Positions 24,601-32,285 of a stretch of DNA of 64,000 nt are shown here, one piece after another. A program made the translations under genes and the position numbers. Source of the DNA: Emticicia sp037153985 (GTDB taxonomy: Bacteria > Bacteroidota > Bacteroidia > Cytophagales > Spirosomataceae). The notes below the pieces were generated by a model. The model was not told the origin of the DNA and searched no databases. It saw nothing but the letters and a program-made list of their open reading frames with translations. Where the stretch lies: the NCBI RefSeq assembly GCF_037153985.1, contig NZ_JBBAYI010000007.1:239872-303871 (forward strand), given 5' to 3'. Position 1 is the stretch's first letter, and each line of letters starts with the position of its first letter.

Positions 24601-24815
24601 CTATCAAGGATGTTCCGAACGTCTTTGAGTTGGTCTTTGAGCTTGCCACGTGCTGAGAAGATGCAGGGGGTCAGAAACAAGACTGCTTCATCAATGGTTT
24701 TCTTATAAGCGGTATAATCCTTGTCTTTTTGCTGTTCTTCTGCCAACTGTTTTTCTAAGCGTTCTACTTTTTCGATTAACTGCCGTCTGATGGCTAATTC
24801 AGGGTTAAGGCTCAT
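24585..24815 (-). CDS. Small coiled-coil protein (76 aa)
   Basis: The last gene of the packed small-gene operon. Residues 10-45 are a charged heptad-like helix (RRQLIEKVERLEKQLAEEQQ), and the C-terminal part is also helical and basic (RGKLKDQLKDVRNILDRK). It starts inside the stop codon of the 58-residue gene upstream (ATGA). Length and charge pattern suit a small scaffold or DNA-associated protein; I recognise no family. The stop codon lies within the terminator stem. Confidence 0.65.
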   Translation of the reverse strand: MSLNPELAIRRQLIEKVERLEKQLAEEQQKDKDYTAYKKTIDEAVLFLTPCIFSARGKLKDQLKDVRNILDRKAKQ

Positions 24816-24988
24816 AGTTTAAGTTTGTTTAATGCGTTTGACAAAGTATATCTTTCTTTGGCTGATAGCGTGAAGGTGATAGAACAAGCGTGTAGGTGTG
24901 TTTCTTGCCTTTGGGCTTTTAAAAAGCCTGTCAGGGCTGCAAGCATTTGACTGACTAATTTTTGTTCTTCTTGGTTGAGTGATTCCAT
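24812..24988 (-). CDS. Small helical protein (58 aa)
   Basis: A short frame from an ATG ending at 24988 to a TGA at 24812-24814. It begins MESLNQEEQKLVSQMLAALT and continues with QETHLHACSITFTLSAKERY. It overlaps the start of the 76-residue gene by four bases and follows the 83-residue gene by 11 bp, in the same direction. Coupling by ATGA is the rule in this operon, which supports it as a real gene. The function is unknown. Confidence 0.6.
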   Translation of the reverse strand: MESLNQEEQKLVSQMLAALTGFLKAQRQETHLHACSITFTLSAKERYTLSNALNKLKL

Positions 24989-24999
24989 GATAGAGCGAT

Positions 25000-25251
25000 T
25001 TAACAGGGTTGGAAAATGTCTAATCGGGTGAAACCGTTGTAATGTCCACTAATGACCATTTGCAAGCCTTCACGGGTGATATATGCCATGATAGCGGCTA
25101 ATTCATCGAAGTTGATAGACGTAACAACAAGGTAGATTCTTTGCCCTTTGTGTTTAAACTGTTTTATTTCGCTTGACTGGATTTTGTCAGGCTTTTGGAT
25201 GAAAACAGCAAGGGCGTTGAGCGTGTCGGTGTTGATTTTATGGGTGTTCAT
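25000..25251 (-). CDS. Small element protein, paralogue A (83 aa)
   Basis: An 83-residue protein with the pattern KIN..T at the N-terminus, IQSSEIKQ in the middle, a beta-strand block YLVVTSINFDELAAIMAYI, then GLQMVISGH and a C-terminal DIFQP. The 87-residue neighbour upstream shows the same landmarks in the same order (KINQQT, ISSALIQ, IMVTIVSSADLQRIL, GLRISF, RIFQP), so the two are diverged duplicates. The start overlaps the neighbour's stop by four bases. The function is unknown. Confidence 0.65.
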   Translation of the reverse strand: MNTHKINTDTLNALAVFIQKPDKIQSSEIKQFKHKGQRIYLVVTSINFDELAAIMAYITREGLQMVISGHYNGFTRLDIFQPC

Positions 25252-25511
25252 AAGGAAAAATCAAAAGGTTGGAAAATACGTAAAAGCAAGCAATGAGAAA
25301 GGCTAATGAAACTGATACGTAAGCCTTGTTTGTCAAGCGTGGAAAGAATCCTTTGTAAATCAGCAGAACTAACGATAGTTACCATGATATGGGCTTCTTT
25401 GGGTCTTTTGGTGTTTCGTTGGATAAGTGCCGAAGAAATGATTCTTTCTTTTTTATGGAAGCAATCAAGGACGTTATCAATGGTTTGTTGATTGATTTTG
25501 CTCTCTCTCAT
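25248..25511 (-). CDS. Small element protein, paralogue B (87 aa)
   Basis: The diverged twin of the 83-residue gene that follows it, sharing KIN, SS.I.Q, VT, GL and IFQP landmarks in order. Its start codon lies 35 bases inside the end of the preceding 89-residue gene in another frame, an unusually deep overlap even for this operon; no later ATG would keep the conserved N-terminus. Length and strand/helix pattern suggest a small alpha/beta protein. The function is unknown. Confidence 0.62.
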   Translation of the reverse strand: MRESKINQQTIDNVLDCFHKKERIISSALIQRNTKRPKEAHIMVTIVSSADLQRILSTLDKQGLRISFISLSHCLLLRIFQPFDFSL

Positions 25512-25746
25512 GGTAACAAGTGGTTTTGTTTGTAAGCGAGATACTAATTTTATTTAAGTGGTAATTCAGATAAAAGAACAAATGATGTTTGATACAGAAA
25601 TCAATCAGAGCCATACAATGAGCCATATCAAAGGAGATGTATTTAAGTTCTAATGAATCGGGCAATTGTTGGCAGTCGTGGAAATTGCAAAGCTGATTAT
25701 CTTGTAAAAGTGCATCAATTAAGGTATCGGTTTGTGTTTGTGTCAT
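25477..25746 (-). CDS. Small element protein (89 aa)
   Basis: An 89-residue protein starting MTQTQTDTLIDALLQDNQLC, with a central stretch LELKYISFDMAHCMALIDFC and a hydrophobic, aromatic block HHLFFYLNYHLNKISISL, ending in a polar tail. It loosely resembles the two downstream paralogues in layout (T.TL/ALL, then strand blocks) but landmark residues are not shared, so common ancestry is only possible. The start overlaps the preceding 38-residue frame by four bases. The function is unknown. Confidence 0.55.
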   Translation of the reverse strand: MTQTQTDTLIDALLQDNQLCNFHDCQQLPDSLELKYISFDMAHCMALIDFCIKHHLFFYLNYHLNKISISLTNKTTCYHEREQNQSTNH

Positions 25747-25859
25747 GGAATGAATGCAGTTTTTAGGCTACTGCCAGTGAGCAAAAGAATGATTGGTATG
25801 AGTAGACAAATAGGCAATAGGCAAATGATTATTGCTATGGTTTTGCAAGTGTCTTTCAT
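25743..25859 (-). CDS. Tiny membrane protein (38 aa)
   Basis: An ATG ending at 25859 opens a 38-residue frame: a short polar start (MKDTCKT), one long hydrophobic segment from about residue 8 to 28 (IAIIICLLPICLLIPIILLL) and a short polar end (GSSLKTAFIP). The stop overlaps the next gene's start by four bases, the recurring ATGA coupling. It is probably a one-pass inner-membrane peptide; the function is unknown. Confidence 0.5.
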   Translation of the reverse strand: MKDTCKTIAIIICLLPICLLIPIILLLTGSSLKTAFIP

Positions 25860-25863
25860 AAGG

Positions 25864-26040
25864 CTATTGGGTTTTAAAGGTTTCTGTAATGGCATACACC
25901 CAATAGGCAGTTATCAAGGCAATAGGCAGATATAAAACACACCACTCATTTGCACCTTTACATACTACGATTGCCATAAAAGGCAAAAGCCACAAACAAA
26001 AAACAAGGATAGAGATTAGCGTAATTATGTACGTTTTCAT
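25864..26040 (-). CDS. Small two-helix membrane protein (58 aa)
   Basis: A 58-residue frame starting at the ATG ending at 26040, inside the stop codon of the preceding gene (ATGA). It has two hydrophobic helices, about residues 4-26 (YIITLISILVFCLWLLPF) and 35-50 (VLYLPIALITAYWVYA), joined by a short polar loop CKGANEW, and a polar tail ITETFKTQ. The layout is that of a helical hairpin membrane protein. Perfect coupling on its 5' side supports it. The function is unknown. Confidence 0.6.
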   Translation of the reverse strand: MKTYIITLISILVFCLWLLPFMAIVVCKGANEWCVLYLPIALITAYWVYAITETFKTQ

Positions 26041-26306
26041 AGTGTGGAAATTGATAATTGTTGTTTATTCTCTTGTGTTTGTCTCACAAGTCTTGCATGG
26101 TTTGCAATCATTTCACGCAAGATGTTTATTTTGGTAATAAACTTCATGGGAACTTCTTCTACTGGTAGAAAAGAATAAGTTCTTAGAAATGCTTGATAGT
26201 CAGCATTAGAAATGAAGTCTTTTTTCCAAGTGGTGACAATTCCACCGTAGAACTGTTTAGCGTTATCATAGACCGCTCTAAGCTCATTTTTTTGTTTAGT
26301 AACCAT
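26037..26306 (-). CDS. First gene of the small-gene operon (89 aa)
   Basis: An 89-residue soluble, basic, helical protein beginning MVTKQKNELRAVYDNAKQFY. It has a central NADYQAFLRTYSFLPVEEVP segment and a C-terminal helix (KINILREMIANHARLVRQTQ). It is the promoter-proximal gene of a run of eight same-strand genes, most coupled by four-base overlaps. It is divergent from the HTH regulator, with a 139-bp shared control region between them. I recognise no family. Confidence 0.6.
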   Translation of the reverse strand: MVTKQKNELRAVYDNAKQFYGGIVTTWKKDFISNADYQAFLRTYSFLPVEEVPMKFITKINILREMIANHARLVRQTQENKQQLSISTL

Positions 26307-26445
26307 AGTAGTTTTAAAATAAATTTGTATCAGTAATGAAATAAATTAATATATAATGTGTTATAATTGCATATTAATTCTAACACAAATCTATGTGTGT
26401 ATTATATAAATTCCAAATAAATTCCAAAATAAAATAAATTTGGCT
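26307..26445. promoter_or_regulatory. Divergent control region of the regulator and small-gene operon
   Basis: An AT-rich region between divergent genes. It carries two ATTCCAA boxes 11 bp apart (26410-26416 and 26421-26427), close to the TTCCAA core of the array at 22949-23159. A -7 match TAAATTTG (26435-26442) ends 3 bp before the regulator ATG, so a leaderless transcript or autorepression is possible. Confidence 0.5.
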
Positions 26446-26781
26446 ATGATTCACCACGGTAAAAATTTACAAAGGATTGCCAACGAAAAGGGTTTGAATA
26501 AAACCCAAATAGCAAAGATGCTTGGTAAAACGTCACAATCAGTTGATTATGACTTTAAAAGGGAAGTCTTAAATATTGAGACTTTAAAGAAGTATTCACA
26601 AGTATTAGAAATATCATTAGATAAGATTCAAATGGATTCAAAAGAAAATCCAAATGATTATATGGCAAAGTACTATAAAGCGATTGAAGAATTAAATTAT
26701 TTAAAAGGAGTACTTTTAAAGAATGGTATTAGAGTAGATATGCCAAATTTTAATCGTGTTAGTAGCTATGCGACTGTGTAA
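26446..26781 (+). CDS. HTH (XRE/Cro-type) regulator of the element
   Basis: A 111-residue DNA-binding protein. The N-terminal 60 residues are a Cro/C1-type helix-turn-helix: NLQRIANEKGLNKTQIAKML, then GKTSQSVDYDFKRE for the recognition helix, then a C-terminal LKKYSQVLEISLDKIQ. The remainder is a helical tail (YMAKYYKAIEELNYLKGVLL) likely used for dimerisation. I use the ATG at 26446; a TTG two codons earlier is in frame but adds nothing. It is divergent from the small-gene operon and is the last gene before attR, the usual place of a lysogeny-type switch. It probably represses the operon and itself. Confidence 0.85.
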   Translation: MIHHGKNLQRIANEKGLNKTQIAKMLGKTSQSVDYDFKREVLNIETLKKYSQVLEISLDKIQMDSKENPNDYMAKYYKAIEELNYLKGVLLKNGIRVDMPNFNRVSSYATV

Positions 26782-26885
26782 AATACATATATTTTTTGTC
26801 TGTACTAACACAGTTACTAACATAGTGCAAGCAGGGTGCTTGTAAGTCGCTGAAAATAAATAGTTTAAGTCTTAAAGTCCGTTCT

Positions 26886-26898
26886 CGGCTCTGGGTAC
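26886..26898 (+). repeat. attR: copy of the tRNA-Leu 3' end
   Basis: CGGCTCTGGGTAC, identical to 13495-13507. The bases just before it (from 26875) still match the T arm only in part, as expected on the element side. A terminator that would suit the tRNA follows at 26918. Confidence 0.72.
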
Positions 26899-26917
26899 GC
26901 AGTAAACAAATAAATGG

Positions 26918-26954
26918 CCGTAATTAATTGATTTTCAGTTAGTTACGGTTTTTT
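26918..26954 (+). terminator. Displaced original tRNA-Leu terminator
   Basis: CCGTAATTAA (26918-26927) pairs with TTAGTTACGG (26939-26948, one G-U) and is followed by six T. It lies 20 bp after attR, where the tRNA terminator would be without the element. Confidence 0.75.
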
Positions 26955-27052
26955 GTTTTGTTGGGGTGGTGGGTTTGTTAGCACTGGTGTTAGCAACTGG
27001 TTTTTTGAACCAAGATTTTAGATTTTATGAAGTTATTCTACGATTTTCTTAC

Positions 27053-28312
27053 TCAAGTTGTCATTAATGTTTGAAGACTTTCAATTTTTCTTTGAAGTTC
27101 GTCAAAAGTCAAAATTTCAACATCTTTACAGTTACTTCTAAAAAGTTCAAACGAGTATTTTTGACTATCGTCAAGGTCTTTATTAGAGCCAATTAATACA
27201 ACACATTTAGAATTGAATGTTTCAAAATTTTCTTTGCTTTTGACTTTATGTCCATAAAATTCCTTCTGAAAATTGTCTCTTTGATTAAGAACTTGAACTA
27301 TGCAGCCTGTTAATTCTTTTGTTGCGCTATAAACATCTTCACCTCTATAAGGTGTATTTTCAAGTAATTTAGTTTTGTGGGTTTTTAATTCAACAAATGA
27401 GACGTTATTGCTTAAACTATTTTTAATAAGAAAATCATTAAACTTGCCGTTTTGATTATCAATAGTTTTACCACCTACGTATGCTTCTCTTTTAAAAAGT
27501 ATTACTGGTTGAGCAAAAATCGATGAAAAAATCCAACTATTATTTCTTAAAAACTCTTGCCATTGTTTTTCTAAACTTTCACCATCTGTTTTTAATGCCA
27601 TTAGTTCTTTATATTTTTTTAGGGTTTCTTGAATATATTTAGTGTCAACAATCTCTTTCGTTTTAGAAAGGGCTGTTTTAGTCAAGAAGTTTGTACTAAT
27701 GGAAAGTTTATCAAATAGTTCTTTTATTGCATTTTTATCAGCGTCAGAAAATTCATCAATACTATTACCCCAAGCAGCTAAAGAATTTGCAAGTGCATCG
27801 GGTAAATAAGTATTAGTTGGTTTAGAAATTAATTTCGGGAAAGTATTATGTAAGTTAATTTGAAGTATAAATTCTACTTCAGCTTTATTTTTTTTAAAAA
27901 CACTTCTAAATGCTGAATGAAGTTGTTCTAATGATTTTTCATCTAAATAGAGTTTTTTATTTGGAATGTCTAAATCTACTTTACCACCCTTTTCAATTAT
28001 AATATTTTCAATATCATATTTATCATTTATAAAGTCTGCAAAAGGGTTCATAGTTTTAATAAATCCCCAACCATGACTTTCGGTTTTGAAAACACCTATT
28101 GGAAGTTTCCCTTTAAAACCTTTGTATACAAAAGTTTTAATTGTTCTATATTTGTCTCCTCCCTCAAAACCTCTTGGATAGTGAATAATTGTATCTTTAT
28201 TTTTAAAAACTTCTCTTGAAATCTGATTTATTTTTTTTTCACTATCGATATAATAATAAACCTTCTTAGTTTTTGAATCAGTTACAAGCTTCTCACCTTT
28301 AAATTTAACCAT
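27053..28312 (-). CDS. sduA: Shedu anti-phage nuclease (SduA, DUF4263)
   Basis: A 419-residue single-gene defence protein. The C-terminal DUF4263 region shows the family pattern: EKQWQEFLRNNSWIF (about 249-262), a GG-containing loop, then the PD-(D/E)xK nuclease core with FNDFLI (Asp 293) and FVELKT (Glu 308, Lys 310), followed by YRGEDVYSATKELTGCIVQV. About 230 N-terminal residues form the variable sensor part. Shedu proteins stop phage growth, probably by cutting nucleic acid upon infection. The gene lies 83 bp downstream of the three-component ABC operon on the same strand, so it may be transcribed with it. Confidence 0.88.
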   Translation of the reverse strand: MVKFKGEKLVTDSKTKKVYYYIDSEKKINQISREVFKNKDTIIHYPRGFEGGDKYRTIKTFVYKGFKGKLPIGVFKTESHGWGFIKTMNPFADFINDKYDIENIIIEKGGKVDLDIPNKKLYLDEKSLEQLHSAFRSVFKKNKAEVEFILQINLHNTFPKLISKPTNTYLPDALANSLAAWGNSIDEFSDADKNAIKELFDKLSISTNFLTKTALSKTKEIVDTKYIQETLKKYKELMALKTDGESLEKQWQEFLRNNSWIFSSIFAQPVILFKREAYVGGKTIDNQNGKFNDFLIKNSLSNNVSFVELKTHKTKLLENTPYRGEDVYSATKELTGCIVQVLNQRDNFQKEFYGHKVKSKENFETFNSKCVVLIGSNKDLDDSQKYSFELFRSNCKDVEILTFDELQRKIESLQTLMTT

Positions 28313-28395
28313 GACTTTAAAATATTAGATAAGGGTGAAATGATAAATGATTTTGCGACCACTATCAGTAGATAAATTTTATTTTAAATTCAAAT

Positions 28396-30327
28396 TTATT
28401 TTTGCATCTTTTCCCAATCATTTGGAATTAACTTCAAGCCGTCTCTCCAAACTTCTGTAACTGATTCTTTAAAGTTTTCAGTTTGTAAATATGCATGGTC
28501 GGTTATAATAACTTGTAAGTTTGGCGTTAAAGACGATACCACTTTGAATATAAAATCAAACATTTTATAAACAGCGATTTCATCCGAACTAACCTCTACA
28601 AGGTTATCCGTTTTCTCAGGTGGGTAGTAAACTTGTGTAGGCTGGTCAATAAGTACAAATCTTGGAACTGGTCTGTTATTCTGAATAAAATGTTGGTGTA
28701 AAGCAAAAATTATAAGTAAATGATAAGCTACCCAGTTAGCTCCACTTCCTATTTGTGGTAGAGCTATAGGCTTATTAGCATCAACAAACAAAGTGAGTTT
28801 ATTAATATCAAACCTTATGGGGTCATTTTCATATTCCACATCCAAATTTTGAACCCACTTACTCATTTGAAGATTAATTTTATTTAAGATTGATAAGAGT
28901 CTGTCTTTCTCATTCTCATCATCAATTAATTTTTCAAGTTCTGAGATTTTACCTTTAATATCTGCAATTTTAATATCTATGTTTTCTTTCCCCTCATCTT
29001 TTTCTATGCTTTCAAGAAATAAACTTACCCTTCCTATTATTTTTCCACGTCTAATATTTAAATCTCTAAGTGTCCTTGCTTTTTCATTTTCTACGTATAA
29101 AGCAGTAATGTTTTTTTCTACTTGTTGTAGTTCAGATTCCAAAATATTATAATCAGAATCTAAAGTATCTATATAAGCTTGCACTCTTGGACTTTCTGCG
29201 CTTGTCGACTCTAAATCATTCCTTATACTTATTAAAGATTCATTGATATTCTGAATTGTTGGGATTGGAACTTCAAGATGATTGTTACACAGGGGACATT
29301 GTGTTGAATTAATTTCTAGACTTGAATTATAAAGCCTTATAGACTCTAATCTTATTTCTTGCTGCTTGGCTTCTTTAGAATATCCAAATGAATTTTTAAG
29401 ATAATCAGTAACAGCCTTTTTATTATCTAGGATTTTTCCAAGTTCAATTTTTAATTCTTTTCTTTTATCAATTAAATCTTTTAACCCACTATTTTCAGCT
29501 TTAACTTCTAGTGGTTGGTACTCCCATTTAGAAACTTCTTCTAATAATTTATAAGCTTCTGATTGAGTTATAGGATTAGTTTTTTTATTTAAAATCCCTA
29601 TTTCTTTTGCTTCCTCAATTAGTGAAAATGCTTGACTTATTCCTTCTGCCTTTATTTTCTCTGCTTCTCTTTTTTCTCTAATAAGTCTATTAAGCTGTTT
29701 TTTTAATTGATTTAGTTCACTTTCAATCAATAACGCATCTTCATTAACAGCTCCCAAAAAATAGGGTAGAGTATCTCTTATTGATTGAGGAACGAATTCT
29801 TTATTTTGATTATAAAATAGCTGATGGGGGTCAGCAACTAAATATTGAGGCTGATAACAGTAAAATCTAGAATGTTTAAAATTTGCTTTAAGAGGTTCTC
29901 TCGTTAAAGAATCTGGGATATGTAAATTTTCTGAAATCCCGATTTTACGAGTTAAAAAATCTTTTAATGTTTCAATATTAATATTGGAATTTATATCCAC
30001 TAGGTTAGGAATTTCCGTATCAAGGTTTCTTATCAAACAGGCTGTTGACGAAGCTTGTATATCTTTTATGTTAGGATTTTCCCTAGCAATAAATGCTTTT
30101 TCTCCATCATTAAATATCACGATTAATGAAAAAAATGACACCGAATCACGTATTATGCCTTCTGGTATATCGCAATTACTAGAAGCTAGGCAATAATTGA
30201 CAATTTCAATAATTGCAGATTTACCAGACTTAGACTCCCCTGTTATAATATTTACTTTCCCTTGCTCAAAAGGAAGAATTCTTTTTTCTCCCTTTAGACT
30301 AAATAAAATTATCTTATCAATTTGCAT
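28396..30327 (-). CDS. ABC three-component system ATPase (DUF3732, SMC-like)
   Basis: A 643-residue ATPase of the SMC/Rad50-like type. Walker A is GESKSGKSA at residues 30-38. A coiled-coil arm spans about 200-490, broken by a zinc-hook-like CPLC at 344-347. The signature-side region is GSGANWVAYHLLIIFALHQHF, and Walker B with D-loop is VLIDQPTQVYYPPE at about 558-571. This order and the DQPTQVYxP ending are those of DUF3732 proteins in ABC three-component (ABC-3C) conflict systems, thought to sense invaders and switch the effector on. The start is two bases after the middle-component stop, so the three genes form one operon. Confidence 0.88.
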   Translation of the reverse strand: MQIDKIILFSLKGEKRILPFEQGKVNIITGESKSGKSAIIEIVNYCLASSNCDIPEGIIRDSVSFFSLIVIFNDGEKAFIARENPNIKDIQASSTACLIRNLDTEIPNLVDINSNINIETLKDFLTRKIGISENLHIPDSLTREPLKANFKHSRFYCYQPQYLVADPHQLFYNQNKEFVPQSIRDTLPYFLGAVNEDALLIESELNQLKKQLNRLIREKREAEKIKAEGISQAFSLIEEAKEIGILNKKTNPITQSEAYKLLEEVSKWEYQPLEVKAENSGLKDLIDKRKELKIELGKILDNKKAVTDYLKNSFGYSKEAKQQEIRLESIRLYNSSLEINSTQCPLCNNHLEVPIPTIQNINESLISIRNDLESTSAESPRVQAYIDTLDSDYNILESELQQVEKNITALYVENEKARTLRDLNIRRGKIIGRVSLFLESIEKDEGKENIDIKIADIKGKISELEKLIDDENEKDRLLSILNKINLQMSKWVQNLDVEYENDPIRFDINKLTLFVDANKPIALPQIGSGANWVAYHLLIIFALHQHFIQNNRPVPRFVLIDQPTQVYYPPEKTDNLVEVSSDEIAVYKMFDFIFKVVSSLTPNLQVIITDHAYLQTENFKESVTEVWRDGLKLIPNDWEKMQK

Positions 30328-30329
30328 AT

Positions 30330-30824
30330 TTAAGGTAGTATTCTAAAAAAAGAATAAATTGATTTTACATTTTTTGTTACAGCTAACCATTTACCAAGCA
30401 TTTCTGCTTTTTTTAATATATTATTATATTCTGCATAATCTTCACTAACAATTGGGGTATTTCTCTTATCATTTGCTATTATTTCTCCATCTTCATTAAT
30501 ATTAATCTTTTCATACATTAACAAAAAAGATATAGCTTCCTTTGTGTATTTTACCATACTCCTTGCCCTTATAGCGAAATCAAAGAAAAGATTGTCATTT
30601 TCTTCTACCCAAACAAATAAATATGTCTTTGTAGTTTTTGGCATTTTATTCCGAGTTTCTTCATGTAGTAAAATTGGAAGTATAATGAATGAAAATGCAA
30701 AAGGAAAATTAGTTGATGAATTCTTATTATAATTGCTAATTGCAACTCTTAATACTTCTCCACAAAAAGCCGGATTAAAAAGATTAGCTACTATTGGATT
30801 TCTTTCTTCCCAAATTGATTTCAT
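30330..30824 (-). CDS. ABC three-component system middle component
   Basis: A 164-residue protein matching the small middle component of ABC-3C systems. Landmarks are NPIVANLFNPAFCGEVLRVA at the N-terminus, FAFSFIILPILLHEETRNKMP, FDFAIRARSMVKYTKEAISFLL, and the C-terminal KKAEMLGKWLAVTKNVKSIYSFF. Its role is thought to be linking the ATPase with the effector. The start overlaps the stop of the effector gene by four bases, and the ATPase follows after two bases. The order effector, middle component, ATPase is the usual one. Confidence 0.88.
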   Translation of the reverse strand: MKSIWEERNPIVANLFNPAFCGEVLRVAISNYNKNSSTNFPFAFSFIILPILLHEETRNKMPKTTKTYLFVWVEENDNLFFDFAIRARSMVKYTKEAISFLLMYEKININEDGEIIANDKRNTPIVSEDYAEYNNILKKAEMLGKWLAVTKNVKSIYSFFRILP

Positions 30825-32023
30825 AATTCTTCGTTATATTTTGGATGCCACCCTACTTTTTTCATATCCGATAACATTTGGTAACTTCCACGAGTTAAAT
30901 AGTCTTCATTAAATTTTTCTCTAATTTTAATCTGTGGACAAGTTTTTGCAAATTGTTCTAAGTAGAAATCTTTTCCGAGAGCTTGTAATTCTTCACTTTT
31001 TTTTCCATCAGCTAAATCACACATAATATCAAAAATGTTACGCCAATGGTCTTGTAACCGTCTATCATATTCTTCTTCTTCATCAGGATTCAACAATTGT
31101 AGTCTCATCCATTTTGACCTTTGTTCAAAAGCCCTTCTAAAATCACTAATTGCTCTTTTTACAGTTCCTGACTTAATTTTAAGCTGGATTAATTCTAGCT
31201 GTTTTAAGAATTTTTTATCTTTTAATGAGTCAATGTCTTCTTCTGAAACTTCAATTTGGTCAGGAAAATGATTTGGTAGATTATCTGCAGTAAAAGATTC
31301 ACTAATATTTGCTATTTTTAATTGAAGTTCTTGTGAATCAATATAATCAATTTTTGAGCTTAAATTTTCAATTGATTTTTTTAACCACCATCCTTCCAGA
31401 ATTTCTAAAAAAGCATCTAAACGTTCGGGATATGTAGAAAAAATCAACTCCTTTTTAATTTTTGAATTCACTTCCTCCATTCCAACTGATTTATCAATAA
31501 TGGTTATTTTTTTTAATAATTTCTTTTTATTTTCTATACTTAGTTTTTGAAAAGCTTCATAAGCTTTTTTATTGGTGACATTTGTTGAATTAATCGCTAC
31601 ATCATCTAATCTATTAACTAAGTCTGTAATATCATCATCAGATAAATCGGTTTTTTTGAATTTTATAAGAAAGCTACTCTCTGGAATTTCTTCAGTCGTA
31701 ATTAAATTAAAAGAAGTGTTTTCAAGGTCGATTATGTTTTGTAATATATGCTCCGACCAAATTCTTATAGTTTTCCAAAAATCGACACTAGAATCCGTTA
31801 AATTTGCTTTACTCTTAATATGTAGTTTTGTTTGATATAAAATCATAGTCTTTAAATCTTCGATTTCTACATCATCAAGATTCTCAATTCTAACTTTTGG
31901 ATTATTTAATTCTTTTGACTGGTTTAATAGGAGTAATAATGCATATTTAATTTGGTAGAAATACCCTAATGAGGGCTCCTTTGCCGAAAATTCCGTATCT
32001 ATTGTACTCATTATTAAACTCAA
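30821..32023 (-). CDS. ABC three-component effector with REase-like N-terminus
   Basis: A 400-residue effector. The N-terminal 90 residues (GYFYQIKYALLLLL, then RIENLDDVEIE and YQTKLH) show the E..D...QxK layout of the restriction-endonuclease-like fold seen in Cap4/DUF4297 proteins: Glu 47, Asp 50 or 51, and Gln 64-Thr-Lys 66, followed by LTDSSVDFWKTIRIW. The C-terminus ends RGSYQMLSDMKKVGWHPKY, which is the closing motif of ABC-3C C-terminal domains. So it is likely a DNase-type killer controlled by the ATPase. A second ATG four codons in (ending at 32011) could be the true start. It is the first gene of the operon. Confidence 0.8.
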   Translation of the reverse strand: MSLIMSTIDTEFSAKEPSLGYFYQIKYALLLLLNQSKELNNPKVRIENLDDVEIEDLKTMILYQTKLHIKSKANLTDSSVDFWKTIRIWSEHILQNIIDLENTSFNLITTEEIPESSFLIKFKKTDLSDDDITDLVNRLDDVAINSTNVTNKKAYEAFQKLSIENKKKLLKKITIIDKSVGMEEVNSKIKKELIFSTYPERLDAFLEILEGWWLKKSIENLSSKIDYIDSQELQLKIANISESFTADNLPNHFPDQIEVSEEDIDSLKDKKFLKQLELIQLKIKSGTVKRAISDFRRAFEQRSKWMRLQLLNPDEEEEYDRRLQDHWRNIFDIMCDLADGKKSEELQALGKDFYLEQFAKTCPQIKIREKFNEDYLTRGSYQMLSDMKKVGWHPKYNEEL

Positions 32024-32285
32024 TTATACATAGTTTTTACACTATATAGTTTTTATATTGATAGTAAGTAGTATTAAAGAAATGTACATATAATGATATA
32101 AATACAACTTAGAGCTTTTTATAGTTAATAATTAGCCCAAGGCATTTATTTATAGAAATATGAACATTACTTGTGTTAATATTAACAATTAATAGGCTTA
32201 ATGTCAATAATTAGCAATAGTAATATTATATTTTTATTAAGTCAAATAAACTTATTATACGGATATCTTTTAGGAATAATACATA

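Larger units (their letters stand above)
13495..26898. mobile_element. Integrative element in tRNA-Leu (about 13.4 kb)
   Basis: The block lies between a tRNA 3' end and its 13-bp copy. It starts with a tyrosine recombinase gene and ends with a replication and regulation module (Zn-binding protein, Toprim primase, SF3-type primase-helicase, repeat array, packed small genes, HTH regulator). Cargo lies between. No capsid, terminase, relaxase or conjugation genes are visible, so it looks like a replicating integrative element that borrows transfer from elsewhere, or a satellite. After the right repeat comes a terminator that would have served the tRNA before insertion, which supports the boundary. 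Confidence 0.75.

Noticed and set aside
25732..25935. 67-residue plus-strand frame in the small-gene operon
   Set aside because: Overlaps two minus-strand small genes that fit the ATGA coupling pattern; it has no support of its own.
13611..26820. ACTAACA motifs near both element ends as integrase arm sites
   Set aside because: Present near 13626, 26803 and 26814, but short and AT-rich; cannot be told from chance without comparison.
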